Shown piece after piece: positions 26,801 to 34,500 of a DNA stretch of 64,000 nucleotides. Numbering within the stretch: the first letter of the stretch is position 1; every line of letters starts with the position of its first letter. The notes under the pieces are model-generated. The model had not been told where the DNA came from. It ran no database searches and saw only the letters and a list, made by a program, of their open reading frames with translations. The translations under genes and the position numbers were made by a program. Source of the stretch: Gordius sp. MW1 (lineage: Eukaryota; Nematomorpha; Gordioida; Gordea; Gordiidae); NCBI GenBank assembly GCA_964036665.1, contig OZ038531.1, positions 10,168,168 through 10,232,167 on the forward strand. Reading direction: 5' to 3'.

Positions 26801-28468
26801 GGCCTCTCACAAAAGTTACGCCGTCAGCCCTATACAACAACGGATCGCAGCCTCGACATTATCACGAGATATTTCAACCACATTCTTCCAACGAAATCCC
26901 GATCGGGAGGGCCGCCAATGCATCTCTCCTACCCTCGAACGTGACTATGTTGAGCGCGATTAAATACGCGAACCAGACACACATCTTGAATTCCGAGTTC
27001 GGGCTGGTTCCGCATTTTTGCGTCGAAATGATTATCAGCATACTTCTCATCCTATTTCTCGTGCTCTTCCTCAACCGCGATTTCGAGATCAATTATCGCC
27101 TCAATTTCAAGGGACGCGATCGGGCTCAAAGTGATAAGGAAGTGATATTGTTGCACAAAAATCAAGCGGAATGGCTGTTGCACAATATAATCCCCAAGCA
27201 CGTGGTGGAACAGTTGAAGGAAACCTCCAAGTATTCTCGTAACCACACCGACGTAGGCATAATCTTCGCCACAATCGTGAATTTTAACGAGCTTTACGAC
27301 GAGAGTTTCGAAGGGGGCAAAGAATGCTTGCGCGTCCTGAACGAAGTTATAGGCGATTTCGACGAATTGCTGGATAAGCCCCAGTACCGAGATATCGAAA
27401 AAATTAAAACTATAGGTAATTTAATGAAATTAGTTATTTCAAATCTTTTGTACTAATATTCGTTGTTTAAAAGCGGTAAGGTAGGATTGATAAATTGAGT
27501 AGAGGGAAATTGCACTCAATATTGCGGGCTGATGAAGCCCATCTTCAGAGAAAAAAATGGAGATGAACACTAGAATCAACGTACCGCTTTTAAACAACGA
27601 ATATTATGGGTATCAGATTGGATTTGTTTAAACCACCTTTGTTGCATTATCAATAATCATAAGTGCTTAGGGCAGATTTTTGTTTACATTGATTTAATTT
27701 TGCCATTGTTCCATAAAAAATTAAGGTATACGATTTTTGTAATTTTGGGCTTTAAATAGGAAGCACTTTTATGGCTGCGTCCGGCCTCAACGAAACATTG
27801 AATAACGATGGAGATGGGACAAAACGGAAAAATTTGTCGCATTTGATTTCGCTCATGGATTTTGCTTTTGACATGCTAAATGTCGTGGAAAATTTTAATC
27901 GAGACTTGTTGGAGTTCAACTTCATCCTGCGCATAGGCTACAACGTGGGAGATGTGACTGCGGGAGTCATAGGGACTACTAAGCTGTATTACGATATATG
28001 GGGCGATGCAGTTAACATGGCCTCTCGCATGGATTCTACCGGGGTTCCTAATAGGATACAAGTATAGAATTTACTATTATAAATTTATCATTCTAAGACC
28101 ATTGACGATTAAAAAATTACCTGATCAGCGCCCTGAATTTTTATTCTTTACTATCATATTTTAAAACTTTGGAGGAAATCATAGTGATAAAAATGTAAAG
28201 TATTTTTTGCTAAATTTCTGCACTGAATATTTAAGACCGGTGATGAATTGTAAAATAATTTCTATCCTCTTGTAATAACATACATTTTTTAATGCTCACG
28301 CATCGTTTGTTTTTTACAATTTTATTTATAGCAATTATGTAATTTTGTTAGGTTCCAGCTTATGTAGTTCCCATGCTTAGTGACTATTTCGAATTCGAAT
28401 ATAGAGATGAAATTTATGCCAAAGGGAAGGGTCAGGTCGCTACCTATCTAGTCAAAGGACGAGCCTGA
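1687..28468 (+). CDS. ADCY9: Adenylyl cyclase type 9-like, 11 exons, complete
   Basis: Membrane adenylyl cyclase making cAMP from ATP. Exons: 1687-2818, 3050-3276, 5865-6084, 20721-21277, 22192-22426, 23262-23686, 24393-24577, 25316-25546, 26136-27415, 27760-28061, 28352-28468. They sum to 4911 bp, divisible by three (1636 aa). Order: about 220 residues of low-complexity N-terminus, [16 protein letters not shown] (an AC9-class signature), six membrane segments, C1a (about 625-830), a linker, six more segments, and C2a (about 1420-1636). C1a keeps both metal aspartates (FADIVGF D637, LGDCYYC D681). C2a keeps [18 protein letters not shown] and KGKG, the purine- and phosphate-binding residues. 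C2a lacks the metal aspartates, as is normal. The protein ends right after C2a, without the C2b tail of vertebrate AC9. ATG 1687 is the first in-frame ATG of a long open exon. Assignment to the AC9 class (Drosophila Ac13E-like) is strong; forskolin response cannot be judged. Confidence 0.93.
3050..3276 (+). CDS. ADCY9: ADCY9-like exon 2: remaining M1 helices
   Basis: Acceptor TATTTTAG and donor CAAATG|GTTAG. Phase 1 in, phase 0 out. It encodes hydrophobic helices ([20 protein letters not shown] and following) of the first membrane domain. Confidence 0.85.
3433..3564. mobile_element. MITE, CATGGGCGTAGCCAG family
   Basis: A 132-bp element with ends CATGGGCGTAGCCAG and GGCTACGCCCAG, flanked by CCTGGCGC at 3425-3432 and again at 3565-3572. 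Inside are the G-run and TTTTAGCC-like AT segments typical of the other copies. It lies in ADCY9 intron 2. The ends and 8-bp duplication suggest a non-autonomous hAT-type element. Confidence 0.75.
4465..4790. mobile_element. MITE, CATGGGCGTAGCCAG family, longer copy
   Basis: About 326 bp with ends ATGGGCGTAGCCAGG and CCTGGCTACGCTCAT. Flanks TTAAATAC and TTAAAATAC are a slightly decayed target duplication. Internal poly-G and GCAGCTGCTCCCCC blocks are shared with the copy at 5526-5682. It lies in ADCY9 intron 2. Confidence 0.7.
5167..5303. mobile_element. MITE, CATGGGCGTAGCCAG family, with perfect target duplication
   Basis: A 137-bp element starting CAGGGGCGTAGCCAGC and ending AGGCTTAGCCCATG. 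It is flanked on both sides by the identical 8-mer ACAGCTGG (5159-5166 and 5304-5311). This is the clearest evidence that the family makes 8-bp target duplications. It lies in ADCY9 intron 2. Confidence 0.85.
5526..5682. mobile_element. MITE, CATGGGCGTAGCCAG family
   Basis: Ends CATGGGCGTAGCCAGC and GAGCTACGCCCAT, with internal G-runs and C-runs. A target duplication is not clear. It lies in ADCY9 intron 2, only about 180 bp before exon 3. Confidence 0.7.
5865..6084 (+). CDS. ADCY9: ADCY9-like exon 3: end of M1 and pre-C1a linker
   Basis: Acceptor GATTTTAG, donor GCAG|GTTAAT. Phase 0 in, phase 1 out. It contains [20 protein letters not shown] and [16 protein letters not shown], the conserved helix leading from the membrane into C1a, which closely matches vertebrate AC9. 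The ends of this exon were fixed by phase because several reading frames are open across it. Confidence 0.88.
6085..7614. other. Start of ADCY9 intron 3, no gene seen
   Basis: AT-rich intron sequence with short open frames but no homology that I recognise. The open frame at 6456-6710 shows no protein-like motif and is probably chance. Confidence 0.5.
7615..7873. mobile_element. MITE with AGGGCYTGTCTTRATAT ends
   Basis: About 259 bp bounded by AGGGCCCTGTCTTAATAT and an inverted, diverged ATTAAGACGCACCCT. The same ends, better conserved, bound the element at 41282-41642, so the two form one family of short inverted-repeat elements. No transposase and no clear target duplication. Confidence 0.5.
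8739..9780. repeat. Minisatellite, units of about 107-130 bp (mostly 129)
   Basis: Successive GGCCAATGG landmarks fall at about 8844, 8951, 9059, 9189, 9318, 9447, 9576 and 9704, giving spacings of 107, 108, 130, 129, 129, 129 and 128 bp. Each unit has CCAATGGTCA with TGACCAATG, which can fold on itself, plus GCAGCCAGCGGACGGCCA and A-rich blocks. The unit is inverted relative to 11070-12180. Open frames through it are discussed under rejected items. Confidence 0.9.
9822..9885 (-). repeat. tRNA-like module in Helentron-like unit C
   Basis: On the - strand this reads as a degenerate tRNA 3' half: GGGCGAGAGATCCTGAG, then a B-box-like GAGTTCGATCCCC. It is followed by T-rich sequence and then minisatellite, the same order as in units A and B. 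A complete cloverleaf is not apparent, so it is not a functional tRNA gene. Confidence 0.5.
10860..11060. repeat. Short tandem module with TGCTATGCAATTTAACTAG
   Basis: Four irregular copies of a roughly 60-bp unit made of AAAGTTGTTTACTTTTAAT, TGCTATGCAATTTAACTAG and TTATATAATAAACATA. The core TGCTATGCAATTTA is shared with the element's terminal repeat. Copied in unit B at about 13860-14065. Confidence 0.75.
11070..12180. repeat. Minisatellite in unit A
   Basis: Tandem units of roughly 105-130 bp with GGCCGTCCGCTGGCTGCTG, ACCAATG, ATGACCATTGGCCAAAATGTG-type and T-rich blocks. They are interrupted once near 11287-11360 by the TGCTATGCAATTTAACTAG module. Units in the later half lose the GTTCCTGTTACTACCATTGC segment and carry TTTATATCCACTTTTA instead, so two unit types are present. 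Confidence 0.85.
12908..12978 (+). repeat. tRNA-like module (His-like anticodon) in unit A
   Basis: Resembles a tRNA: A-box-like TGGTATAGTGGTTA, an anticodon arm CCGGCTTGTGAACTGG with loop TTGTGAA (GTG, His-type), and a B-box-like GGTTCAAGTC. The acceptor and T stems do not pair well, so it is a degenerate tRNA or SINE head rather than a gene. A T-rich tract and a partial minisatellite unit follow. Confidence 0.6.
13360..13380 (+). repeat. 3' hairpin of Helentron-like unit A
   Basis: GGGCC-GAA-GGCCC forms a 5-bp stem with a 3-nt loop, followed by GAGT at the element end. The same hairpin closes unit B (about 16370-16387) and, inverted, unit C (8335-8353). Short hairpins just inside the 3' end are typical of Helitron/Helentron termini. 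Confidence 0.7.
13381..13579. other. Unique spacer between duplicated units A and B
   Basis: About 200 bp with a C-run and no similarity to the flanking units that I can see. Its presence shows that A and B are not a simple head-to-tail tandem of the element alone. Confidence 0.6.
14078..15190. repeat. Minisatellite in unit B
   Basis: Same array and same order of unit variants as in unit A, including the same interruption and the same divergent units. The whole array was therefore copied with the element rather than expanding independently. Confidence 0.85.
15915..15985 (+). repeat. tRNA-like module in unit B
   Basis: Identical to the module at 12908 within the duplicated unit. Same A-box, GTG loop and B-box. 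It lacks acceptor-stem pairing. Confidence 0.6.
16388..16780. other. ADCY9 intron 3, no feature seen
   Basis: AT-rich unique-looking sequence between the Helentron-like cluster and the next MITE. No coding or RNA signal recognised. Confidence 0.5.
16781..16922. mobile_element. MITE, CATGGGCGTAGCCAG family, perfect target duplication
   Basis: A 142-bp element, CATGGGCGTAGCCAGG to CCTACGCCCATG, flanked by identical 8-mers TATAAAGA (16773-16780 and 16923-16930). Internal G-runs and GTTCAATTA match the copy near 18.6 kb. Confidence 0.85.
16923..18599. other. ADCY9 intron 3, AT-rich, no gene seen
   Basis: No exon, RNA gene or recognised repeat apart from homopolymers. The conserved protein reads directly from exon 3 to exon 4, so no exon is expected here. 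Confidence 0.5.
18600..18754. mobile_element. Degraded MITE, CATGGGCGTAGCCAG family
   Basis: The right end CCTACGCCCATG and internal GTTTGGATTAGGGGG and CGAAACGTTTAAAAGTTCAA segments match the copy at 16781. The left end is replaced by unrelated sequence, so this copy is truncated. Confidence 0.6.
18835..18957. repeat. Direct duplication of about 60 bp
   Basis: GCGCATGTCAAATTA with TTTTATTTCTTGACATCTAT occurs twice in tandem (about 18835-18882 and 18900-18944), with small differences. Confidence 0.6.
18958..20398. other. ADCY9 intron 3, no gene seen
   Basis: AT-rich sequence with short chance open frames. A short GC-richer patch at about 20075-20105 has no recognised identity. Confidence 0.45.
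20399..20512. repeat. Inverted repeat TGTTGTTGCCT / AGGCAACAACA
   Basis: An 11-bp perfect inverted repeat (20399-20409 and 20502-20512) encloses about 92 bp of less AT-rich sequence just before exon 4. It may be the ends of a small element. An open frame crosses it (20394-20636), but I see no protein homology. Confidence 0.4.
20721..21277 (+). CDS. ADCY9: ADCY9-like exon 4: first half of C1a catalytic domain
   Basis: Acceptor ACGATTAG, donor ATCAAG|GTATAA. Phase 1 in, phase 0 out. It starts [11 protein letters not shown], continuing exon 3 (MPPRVA-DELM). A His/Gln/Gly-rich insert precedes the catalytic core [14 protein letters not shown] and [17 protein letters not shown], which carries both metal-binding aspartates. 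Confidence 0.93.
22192..22426 (+). CDS. ADCY9: ADCY9-like exon 5: second half of C1a
   Basis: Acceptor ATTATCAAG (weak polypyrimidine tract), donor GGAAG|GTAATT. Phase 0 in, phase 1 out. It contains [20 protein letters not shown] and [18 protein letters not shown], conserved C1a motifs. Confidence 0.92.
22863..22958. mobile_element. Short MITE, CATGGGCGTAGCCAG family
   Basis: A 96-bp element with near-perfect ends CATGGGCGTAGCCAGG and CCTGGCTACGCCCATG in ADCY9 intron 5. The target duplication is not clear. The strong end symmetry shows the shortest form that still has both ends. Confidence 0.8.
23262..23686 (+). CDS. ADCY9: ADCY9-like exon 6: C1a end and C1b linker
   Basis: Acceptor GAATTTAG, donor AAAAAG|GTGAAA. 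Phase 1 in, phase 0 out. It opens with [13 protein letters not shown], equivalent to the last C1a strand. A hydrophilic Ser/Pro/Lys-rich C1b region follows, poorly conserved as expected for this segment. Confidence 0.85.
23817..23860. repeat. GC-rich hairpin of GCCCGACCCGA type
   Basis: TCGGGTCGGGC and GCCCGACCCGA form an 11-bp inverted repeat with a spacer of about 18 bp in ADCY9 intron 6. Similar GCCCG-rich patches mark the ends of elements near 51.0, 54.4, 55.7 and 56.2 kb. Confidence 0.6.
24393..24577 (+). CDS. ADCY9: ADCY9-like exon 7: C1b region
   Basis: Acceptor TGTGTCAG, donor ACAA|GTATGT. Phase 0 in, phase 2 out. It encodes [18 protein letters not shown], then a polar stretch ending LAKDYK. 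Little is conserved, but the phases and the split codon fit both neighbours exactly. Confidence 0.8.
24738..24898. mobile_element. MITE, CATGGGCGTAGCCAG family
   Basis: A 161-bp element from CATGGGCGTAGCCAGG to CCTACGCCAATG in ADCY9 intron 7. Flanks CTTTTTGA (24730-24737) and CCTTTTGA (24899-24906) match 7 of 8. The internal G/C-run order is reversed relative to most copies, so it lies in the other orientation. Confidence 0.8.
25316..25546 (+). CDS. ADCY9: ADCY9-like exon 8: region before second membrane domain
   Basis: Acceptor TATCCAG, donor GTACG|GTAAAA. Phase 2 in, phase 2 out. It contains [20 protein letters not shown] and [15 protein letters not shown], matching the AC9 class motif before the second set of membrane helices. 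Confidence 0.88.
26136..27415 (+). CDS. ADCY9: ADCY9-like exon 9: second membrane domain and start of C2a
   Basis: Acceptor TTATCAG, donor ACTATAG|GTAATT. Phase 2 in, phase 1 out; the largest exon at 1280 bp. It encodes [11 protein letters not shown], six hydrophobic helices with NGS/NAS/NVT/NQT sequons in an extracellular loop, then [38 protein letters not shown] and EKIKTIG of C2a. Confidence 0.94.
27454..27606. mobile_element. Small inverted-repeat element in ADCY9 intron 9
   Basis: About 153 bp with a perfect 25-bp terminal inverted repeat (27454-27478 and 27582-27606) containing CGTTGTTTAAAAGCGGTA. The middle holds GAAGCCCATCTTCAGA, also found inverted near 49425-49445. It sits 38 bp after the exon 9 donor, so it is a fixed intronic insertion. 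Family unknown. Confidence 0.75.
27760..28061 (+). CDS. ADCY9: ADCY9-like exon 10: C2a core
   Basis: Acceptor TTAAATAG, donor ATACAA|GTATAG. Phase 1 in, phase 0 out. It opens [11 protein letters not shown], continuing KIKTIG, and contains [20 protein letters not shown] and ASRMDSTG with the purine-binding aspartate and the catalytic Asn/Arg pair. Confidence 0.94.
28352..28468 (+). CDS. ADCY9: ADCY9-like exon 11: last C2a strands and stop
   Basis: Acceptor TTTTGTTAG, phase 0 in, TGA stop at 28466-28468. It encodes [20 protein letters not shown] and [20 protein letters not shown] is the conserved phosphate-binding loop. The stop follows immediately, so there is no C2b extension. Confidence 0.9.
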   Translation, partial: VPAYVVPMLSDYFEFEYRDEIYAKGKGQVATYLVKGRA

Positions 28469-28732
28469 GTATTAAGAATGAAATTATTCATCCAATACTT
28501 TTATGTTAGCATGTTTTATATTAAACGAATATCTTAAATCATCTCATTTTAATGTTATCCACGTTCTCCAAGTCTTTCTTCATGTTTAAGTATTATTAGC
28601 TTTATATATACGCTATGTTATTGAATATTAATTGTCGTCGATCAAGCTTGGGATAAAATTTTATTAGACATTAGATTTCCAAAGGATTGCCTTTATATTA
28701 TGTGCATATTGTAGTATAGGAAAAAAAGATTA

Positions 28733-28738
28733 AATAAA
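28733..28738 (+). promoter_or_regulatory. Candidate polyadenylation signal of ADCY9-like gene
   Basis: AATAAA lies 265 bp after the stop codon, within the plausible range for a 3' UTR. In such AT-rich DNA the hexamer also occurs by chance, so this is only a candidate. Confidence 0.35.
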
Positions 28739-29085
28739 ACATCAAAAAATTAAAATCATTGATTTATGTGTTAAAAAGTATGGTTAAGTATATTGTATAA
28801 TAAAAGAGCCTATTGATTAAAATTGGAGACAATACTATTTTCTATTTATAAAAAACATTATTCGCTTTATGGCAATAATCCATAATTTTAATTCAAATTT
28901 TTGATTAATTTAGAAGTGACACTAGTGTTGTTAAGAAGCGCGTAATTACACTGGTTAAAACTTATTTTACCCATTTCTCAAATTATAGGTATTATAGGCC
29001 TAATTATAACTTTGAAATAAACTTATATCAGTTTAATTCATGGGAAACGTCTTTTAGCTTATAATGCAAGCATTCGAATAAGTTA

Positions 29086-29242
29086 TGGGCGTAGCCAGCA
29101 TTGGAATTTGAGGGGAGCAATAATAATTTAGGGAGGGGCAAAATGAACATTTTTTGAAATTTTAGCCATAATTTTAATAAATTAACAATTTTTTGAATTT
29201 AGAGGGGGGCAGTTGCCCCTCCCTGCCCCCCTTGGCTACGCC
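29086..29242. mobile_element. MITE, CATGGGCGTAGCCAG family
   Basis: About 157 bp with ends TATGGGCGTAGCCAGC and TTGGCTACGCCAAT and the internal GGGAGGGGCAAAATG block shared with the copies at 3.4 and 5.2 kb. The target duplication has decayed. Confidence 0.75.
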
Positions 29243-31427
29243 AATTTAGTTAAGGTACGGCCTAAATAAGCAATATATTGTGTAAGCAACGTTGCAAATC
29301 AAACTTTTAATTAAAAGTGACAATTATGACAATTGTCACCCTAAATTTTATGTTTTTAATACTTTTATGTAAATCCTTAATAAATGTGCAAAACAACAGA
29401 ACCTTAATTTGATTTTAGGATCAACATTTCAATTTATATTTATTCTTAATATTGGATATTTGTCTAGAAAAAATATCAATATGTTTTTTGAACTTCAGGA
29501 AACCCTTTAACAATATGGGATCCAATGGTATGTGTAGAAATCTGTTTCCAGAGATAACTAAATATCTGCAAGACAACTCTAATCCAGTCCAAATAGACAA
29601 ATTTTCCATGGTTTGGGTTTTATTGTATATTTTTAGTTATAAGAAATAATTTTAAATGGTGCAACTAATCCCATATTTCAGGATAACACAGCTTTATTAT
29701 AAACACCACACTGCAAAGCAATTCAAAAAGGCTAATTTTTAATTTATATATGGTTTAAGATGTGGTGTGCAACTACTAAAACCGATTATCTTGTTACCAT
29801 GAAGCCCTAAGAAGGGGCCACGTTTTCGTTTAAGCAAAATGAAATAGGATTAGGAGGAGCAGTCACCATGCTTATCTGAAGGACTGTTTTTAGAAACTGT
29901 CCCTTATAATTTATAATTTTTACAAGCGCCAAATTAGTAAATTGTCTATCTGAAGTGAATATCGGAGCCACTGCGTTTAAATCGTCTCATAAAATAAACA
30001 ATGCAATTAAAAAATTGCCAACAAATTTTTAAAAATACGGCCGACTCACTAAATAAACTTCAAATTGAAAATTAAACTAGTTCAGAAAATTATAGACCAC
30101 CAACTTAAAAAGTGTACCCAACCGCGCTGCGTTGTATTGTACGCACCAAAGCAGCCATAATTTTATGCTCATACTGCAATGTCAGACCTTACAATTATTG
30201 TTGGTCATCGTTGCTATATAAAGCTTATTTCTTTCACTTATCTTAAGTCAAATAATAAAATTTTTAGCCTTTCGTATTTTAAGTAATTTTTTTAGAACCT
30301 AGTTTTTGGTATGTCGGGGTAATATAGCCAATTATAGAAGCTCCGAGCATGATTACTTATTATCCTAACTCCCCTGAAAAGTGAAGTTGCTGATATTTTA
30401 GCACCGCTAGATGTGTCATGTTATTTAGCTAACCTAACTCAACTGCACCTCATCATAACATAAACATAACAAAATTGATAGAACAAATGTATTCCTAAGT
30501 TTTGAAATTATTTCTCGGTTTTATAATCAAATGCTAACTTTTTTATCGCTTAGAGCCCACTTTTTCTAATTTTTATTAACGTAATTGTTTTTGAAATTTC
30601 ATACGAATACGCTGGTTGAACAATAACTGTTATCATTTTTACTATAGTCGGAAACGATATACAAGTTAATGATCATATTTTTCATGGATTAATTGCTAAT
30701 GCTATGCAAATTATGTTTATTATGGTATTTATACAAGTTCTAGCATGAGTTGCACAATGCACATAACGTTGTTAATAGTTACCCACTAAGTAATATAAAT
30801 AAAACAGTTTGTCATAATAATAACTAGTGGCGGGCGCGGGGCTGTCCATAAACACATTGAACCCCAAAGGAAAAAGATACTAGCACTGCTGGTATGGCTA
30901 TCTTGAGCTCATTATTAAATAATTATCTATTTTGCAACTCGGTTAATCGTAAAAGTAATATGACTTACCTAGAGTTTTGTTTTATTATCGATAAAATTTT
31001 TCTATGGTTTAAAAAAGTTTGACCGAAAAAGAATTTTATAGTTTATATCATACTTTATTTGGCAATGTCCATTTACCCATTTGTTTATGCATTTCGATTA
31101 AATAGTCAATAAATTGTAAAAATATTTGTATTTACAACATTTAAGTCGGTGTAAAAGTATGATTATAGATTTAACAATGCAAATATAATGACACCGTATA
31201 AATAAGTCCAGGGTTAAATAGTATATAGATATATTTGGAGCGGTAAAAATTGTTAAAAATAACCGGTTTCATAGTGTAAAATTGTATAAAATCTTAACAA
31301 GTAGTAACCCACGAAGGGATAAGAATTAAAGTGCGGCATTAGGACGTATCTTTCGATCACATATTACCATTAGCCATAGGCAAGTTGATCCGAAATTAAA
31401 TTTCTATGAATTGAATTAAAGATAATT

Positions 31428-31547
31428 TCAGAAAATTATTTTACCTCCCGCTTTATTCTGTTTTGAATTGTACAACGATTCTTCGAATGATATTAATGAA
31501 GATGAATCAGTATCTGTTAAATCTGATGTATTTGTTGCGTGGGATTT
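31428..31547 (-). CDS. EVI5: EVI5-like last exon and stop
   Basis: Acceptor TTATTATTAG, phase 0, in frame to TGA at 31430-31428. It encodes KSHATNTSDLTDTDSSSLIS and ends KAGGKIIF. A donor-like GGAG|GTAAAA occurs near the end, so a further spliced exon is possible. Confidence 0.7.
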   Translation of the reverse strand, partial: KSHATNTSDLTDTDSSSLISFEESLYNSKQNKAGGKIIF

Positions 31548-34500
31548 CTAATAATAATATTTAATAAGCACGATGTTTAAAAACACAACTTTAAACTTTT
31601 CTCTGTCATTTTCATATTTTTAAACGATTCACTCAAAGAGTTAACGTTTATTAAAGCTATTTAACGAAAGCCCTTAATTGTAAAGTTTATATAATGAAAA
31701 ATGCATAATTTTTGAAAATACGTTTGTCAAAATCAAATCTATAAGGTTTAAAGTAAATAAACTTTACTTGTTTATTTGAAATCGCAATAAAATCTGATAC
31801 AAGTCCATTCTGGCTCTCAGGGTTGGTGATGGGTGCTATTTCTTGGTCAAATTCGGAGAAACCGCTGAGGCTCGAATCTGTAGAAATTTTTTCGAGTTGG
31901 ATGGTTTGAATTGTGTGATCTTCCATGAGTGACGAACTTAATAAATTTTCCTGCCTCTCCGTTTCTATCCTCATAGCGACGGTTTGAAACTCGGAACATT
32001 TTTCCATCAATTCGGTTTCTCTTATCTTCAACATCATCTCTTTGTCGTGTAACTAATTAATTATAACGTTTATTTATCGTCGTCTGATTTCAACATAAAA
32101 TTTTTTAACAAATTACTTTCGGAACAATTAAGTGATTTTTGTTTTAATTCAGGTTATATTTTACACTACCCGACTATATCAAATTCATCAAGCCTGATAG
32201 GAAATTGAGATATTAAGACAAAAAGATAACTTATACCAGAAAATACATTATTATCTCAGGAATTCTATATTTAATTTTAATAACAAAAATTGAATACCTT
32301 ATTTTGTAATTGCAAAATTTCGCATTGCATTGTTTTAATTTTGTTTTTGGAATTAACTTCGCGGGTCGAATACTCTTCAAACTTCTCTTTAAAGTGCGTC
32401 AAATTCGAAGTGGCAACGTTAACTTGTTCTTCTTTCATTGAAATCTAAACATGTAAGAATATTAAAACTTTCAACCATAGACAGATACTGTTTCATTTGA
32501 AAAAAGTTAATAATTTTTGTCTAACTTTTTCTTTTCTTAAAATATTTCAAAGTTAAAAAATAAATTTAAACAACGGTAGTCATACTTCATTGCGCAGATC
32601 CGATTCTCTTAATTTATAATCCTTGAGCTCGGCAAAACTCATCGACTCAGAAATCCTGAGTTGCATCATGGAGGTCAAAATGTTGTTTAACAACTTTTTG
32701 TCCCGTTTGCAAAGGGCGTCGTGCAAGTCGTTCAATGCCAAATCGGGATTTGTGGTAGGATCATGATTAAATCCGTTAATTTTTAATGGGTGCCCGTTTT
32801 CTATCAAATTTCCCTCGGGGTTAGTTTGAGCCCAATGCATGTATTGCTTTAAAAAATAGAAAATTAAAACATTGACAAAGCTCTTAACTATTCTCTTACT
32901 TGCCAATGACCTTCCAACTCCGTTAACTTTGTACGAAATTCCTTTATCGTGTGAAGATAATCATTTTCCTTCAATTTAGCGTTCACTAACTGTTCATTCA
33001 AGAATTTAATGTCCAAATCTGACATTTTGGTACTTAAAGTTTTCTAAAATAAATAATAACGAATTCTATCATTATTCTTACGCTCTCTAAAAGATCGTAC
33101 TTTCGCCGTAAATCGTCGAGATTAGATAGACATTCAGCTTCGCGATATTTAATCGCTAAAATTTCTTGTTGCAAAGTGACGATAAGTTCTTCGTATTTAT
33201 CATGGTTAATTACGGTGATGTTCTTCTAAATACATAATTTGAAAATAAATGCTTAGCACAAGGAAGTAGGCAAAAAATTCTAGGTCAGAGCAATTAACCT
33301 TAAAGGGTAGGTAACAAAAATTTGTAGTTAATGAAATTTGTCGTAGATATAAATACTTTGCCAATTTACCAACGTTTTTTAAATAATTTTTAGGTCGAAT
33401 AAAATTTTCTGCAAAGATTCAATAAAGATAAACAAAAATGGCAGAGGCGGCGAGTGCAAAAGAGTCGGGCAAAAAATTCTAAGATTTGCTGACGATTTAT
33501 AATTTGACCTGGTACTTATCATTGATATAAATAAAAATGATTACACTCGCCTATAGGTTTAATCATAGGAAAAATGTAGGATTTAGCCAAATTGAAAACA
33601 GGTCAATTGTTAAACAGGGACTAAAATTTTACATATAACACTAGCTTGAGGTTGATTAAGGGTTGAAACTAAAAAACGCTATGTATTTTTAACCAAATAG
33701 GTTCTTTTCAGCGAAAAATAATTTTAAAATGTACAATGAAAGTAAAAATCTTTCGTTAACAAAATAAAATTGGTAAAAATGGATGTTTGAACCTCAACAT
33801 CTTGTTTTTTTAATATATTGATTTGTTCAAGGGCAATCTTGAGGGTCTGTTCTTTTTCGTCTAGCACTTTTCTCAGTTCATTAAAATCACGTTTTATTGA
33901 AAATTGTTCTTCGGCTTGAACTGCCCGAGATACTTGCCCTTGAATCAAGCGATCTGCCAGAGAACCACTTTCCTAAATATATATATTTTTTACCAATATC
34001 ATTGTTATTTAGCATAATTTATCAAATATAATTTGACCTCTGCCAAATTGTTTGTAGCTAAAAATCATTTAAAAATAAAGGAATTCTAGCAACAACACTT
34101 TATTCCCTTTTGTAATATATTAATGTCTAAAAAATATTCGATTGCATCAACATGCAATTAGTCTAAATTATGAGGCTCTAAAACCCAAGCGCTATAAGTT
34201 AAAACAAATGTATAACTCCAAACTCATACTGCAATACTAAGTAAATTTATCAAATAGAGTAACCTTTAACAACAAATATTTTTAGATTTAATAATTAACT
34301 TAAATAACTTCTCCAGTTTTTCCCCGTGTAAATTTAATAGTAGGTAATGTTCTAAGAATTCAATGTAAATCAAAAAAACTATACATTCAATTTAATTATA
34401 AGTTGCTATGTATATAGAACATTAATTTATAAATTACTTCTTCGAGGTATTGAACTCGTTGCCTGAGGAGGCGATTTTCTTGACGGAGCTTTTTGATTTG

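Larger units (their letters stand above)
28469..31427. other. Intergenic region between convergent genes
   Basis: The 3' flanks of the cyclase (+) and the RabGAP (-). It contains the MITE at 29086-29242 and otherwise AT-rich sequence with no recognised gene. Both 3' UTRs must lie here. Confidence 0.6.

Noticed and set aside
27500..27560. CTGATGA followed by GAAA, like a hammerhead ribozyme core
   Set aside because: The intervening bases do not form stem II, and flanking sequence does not give stems I and III. CTGATGAAG pairs with nearby CTTCAG instead. The resemblance is most likely chance within a small MITE.
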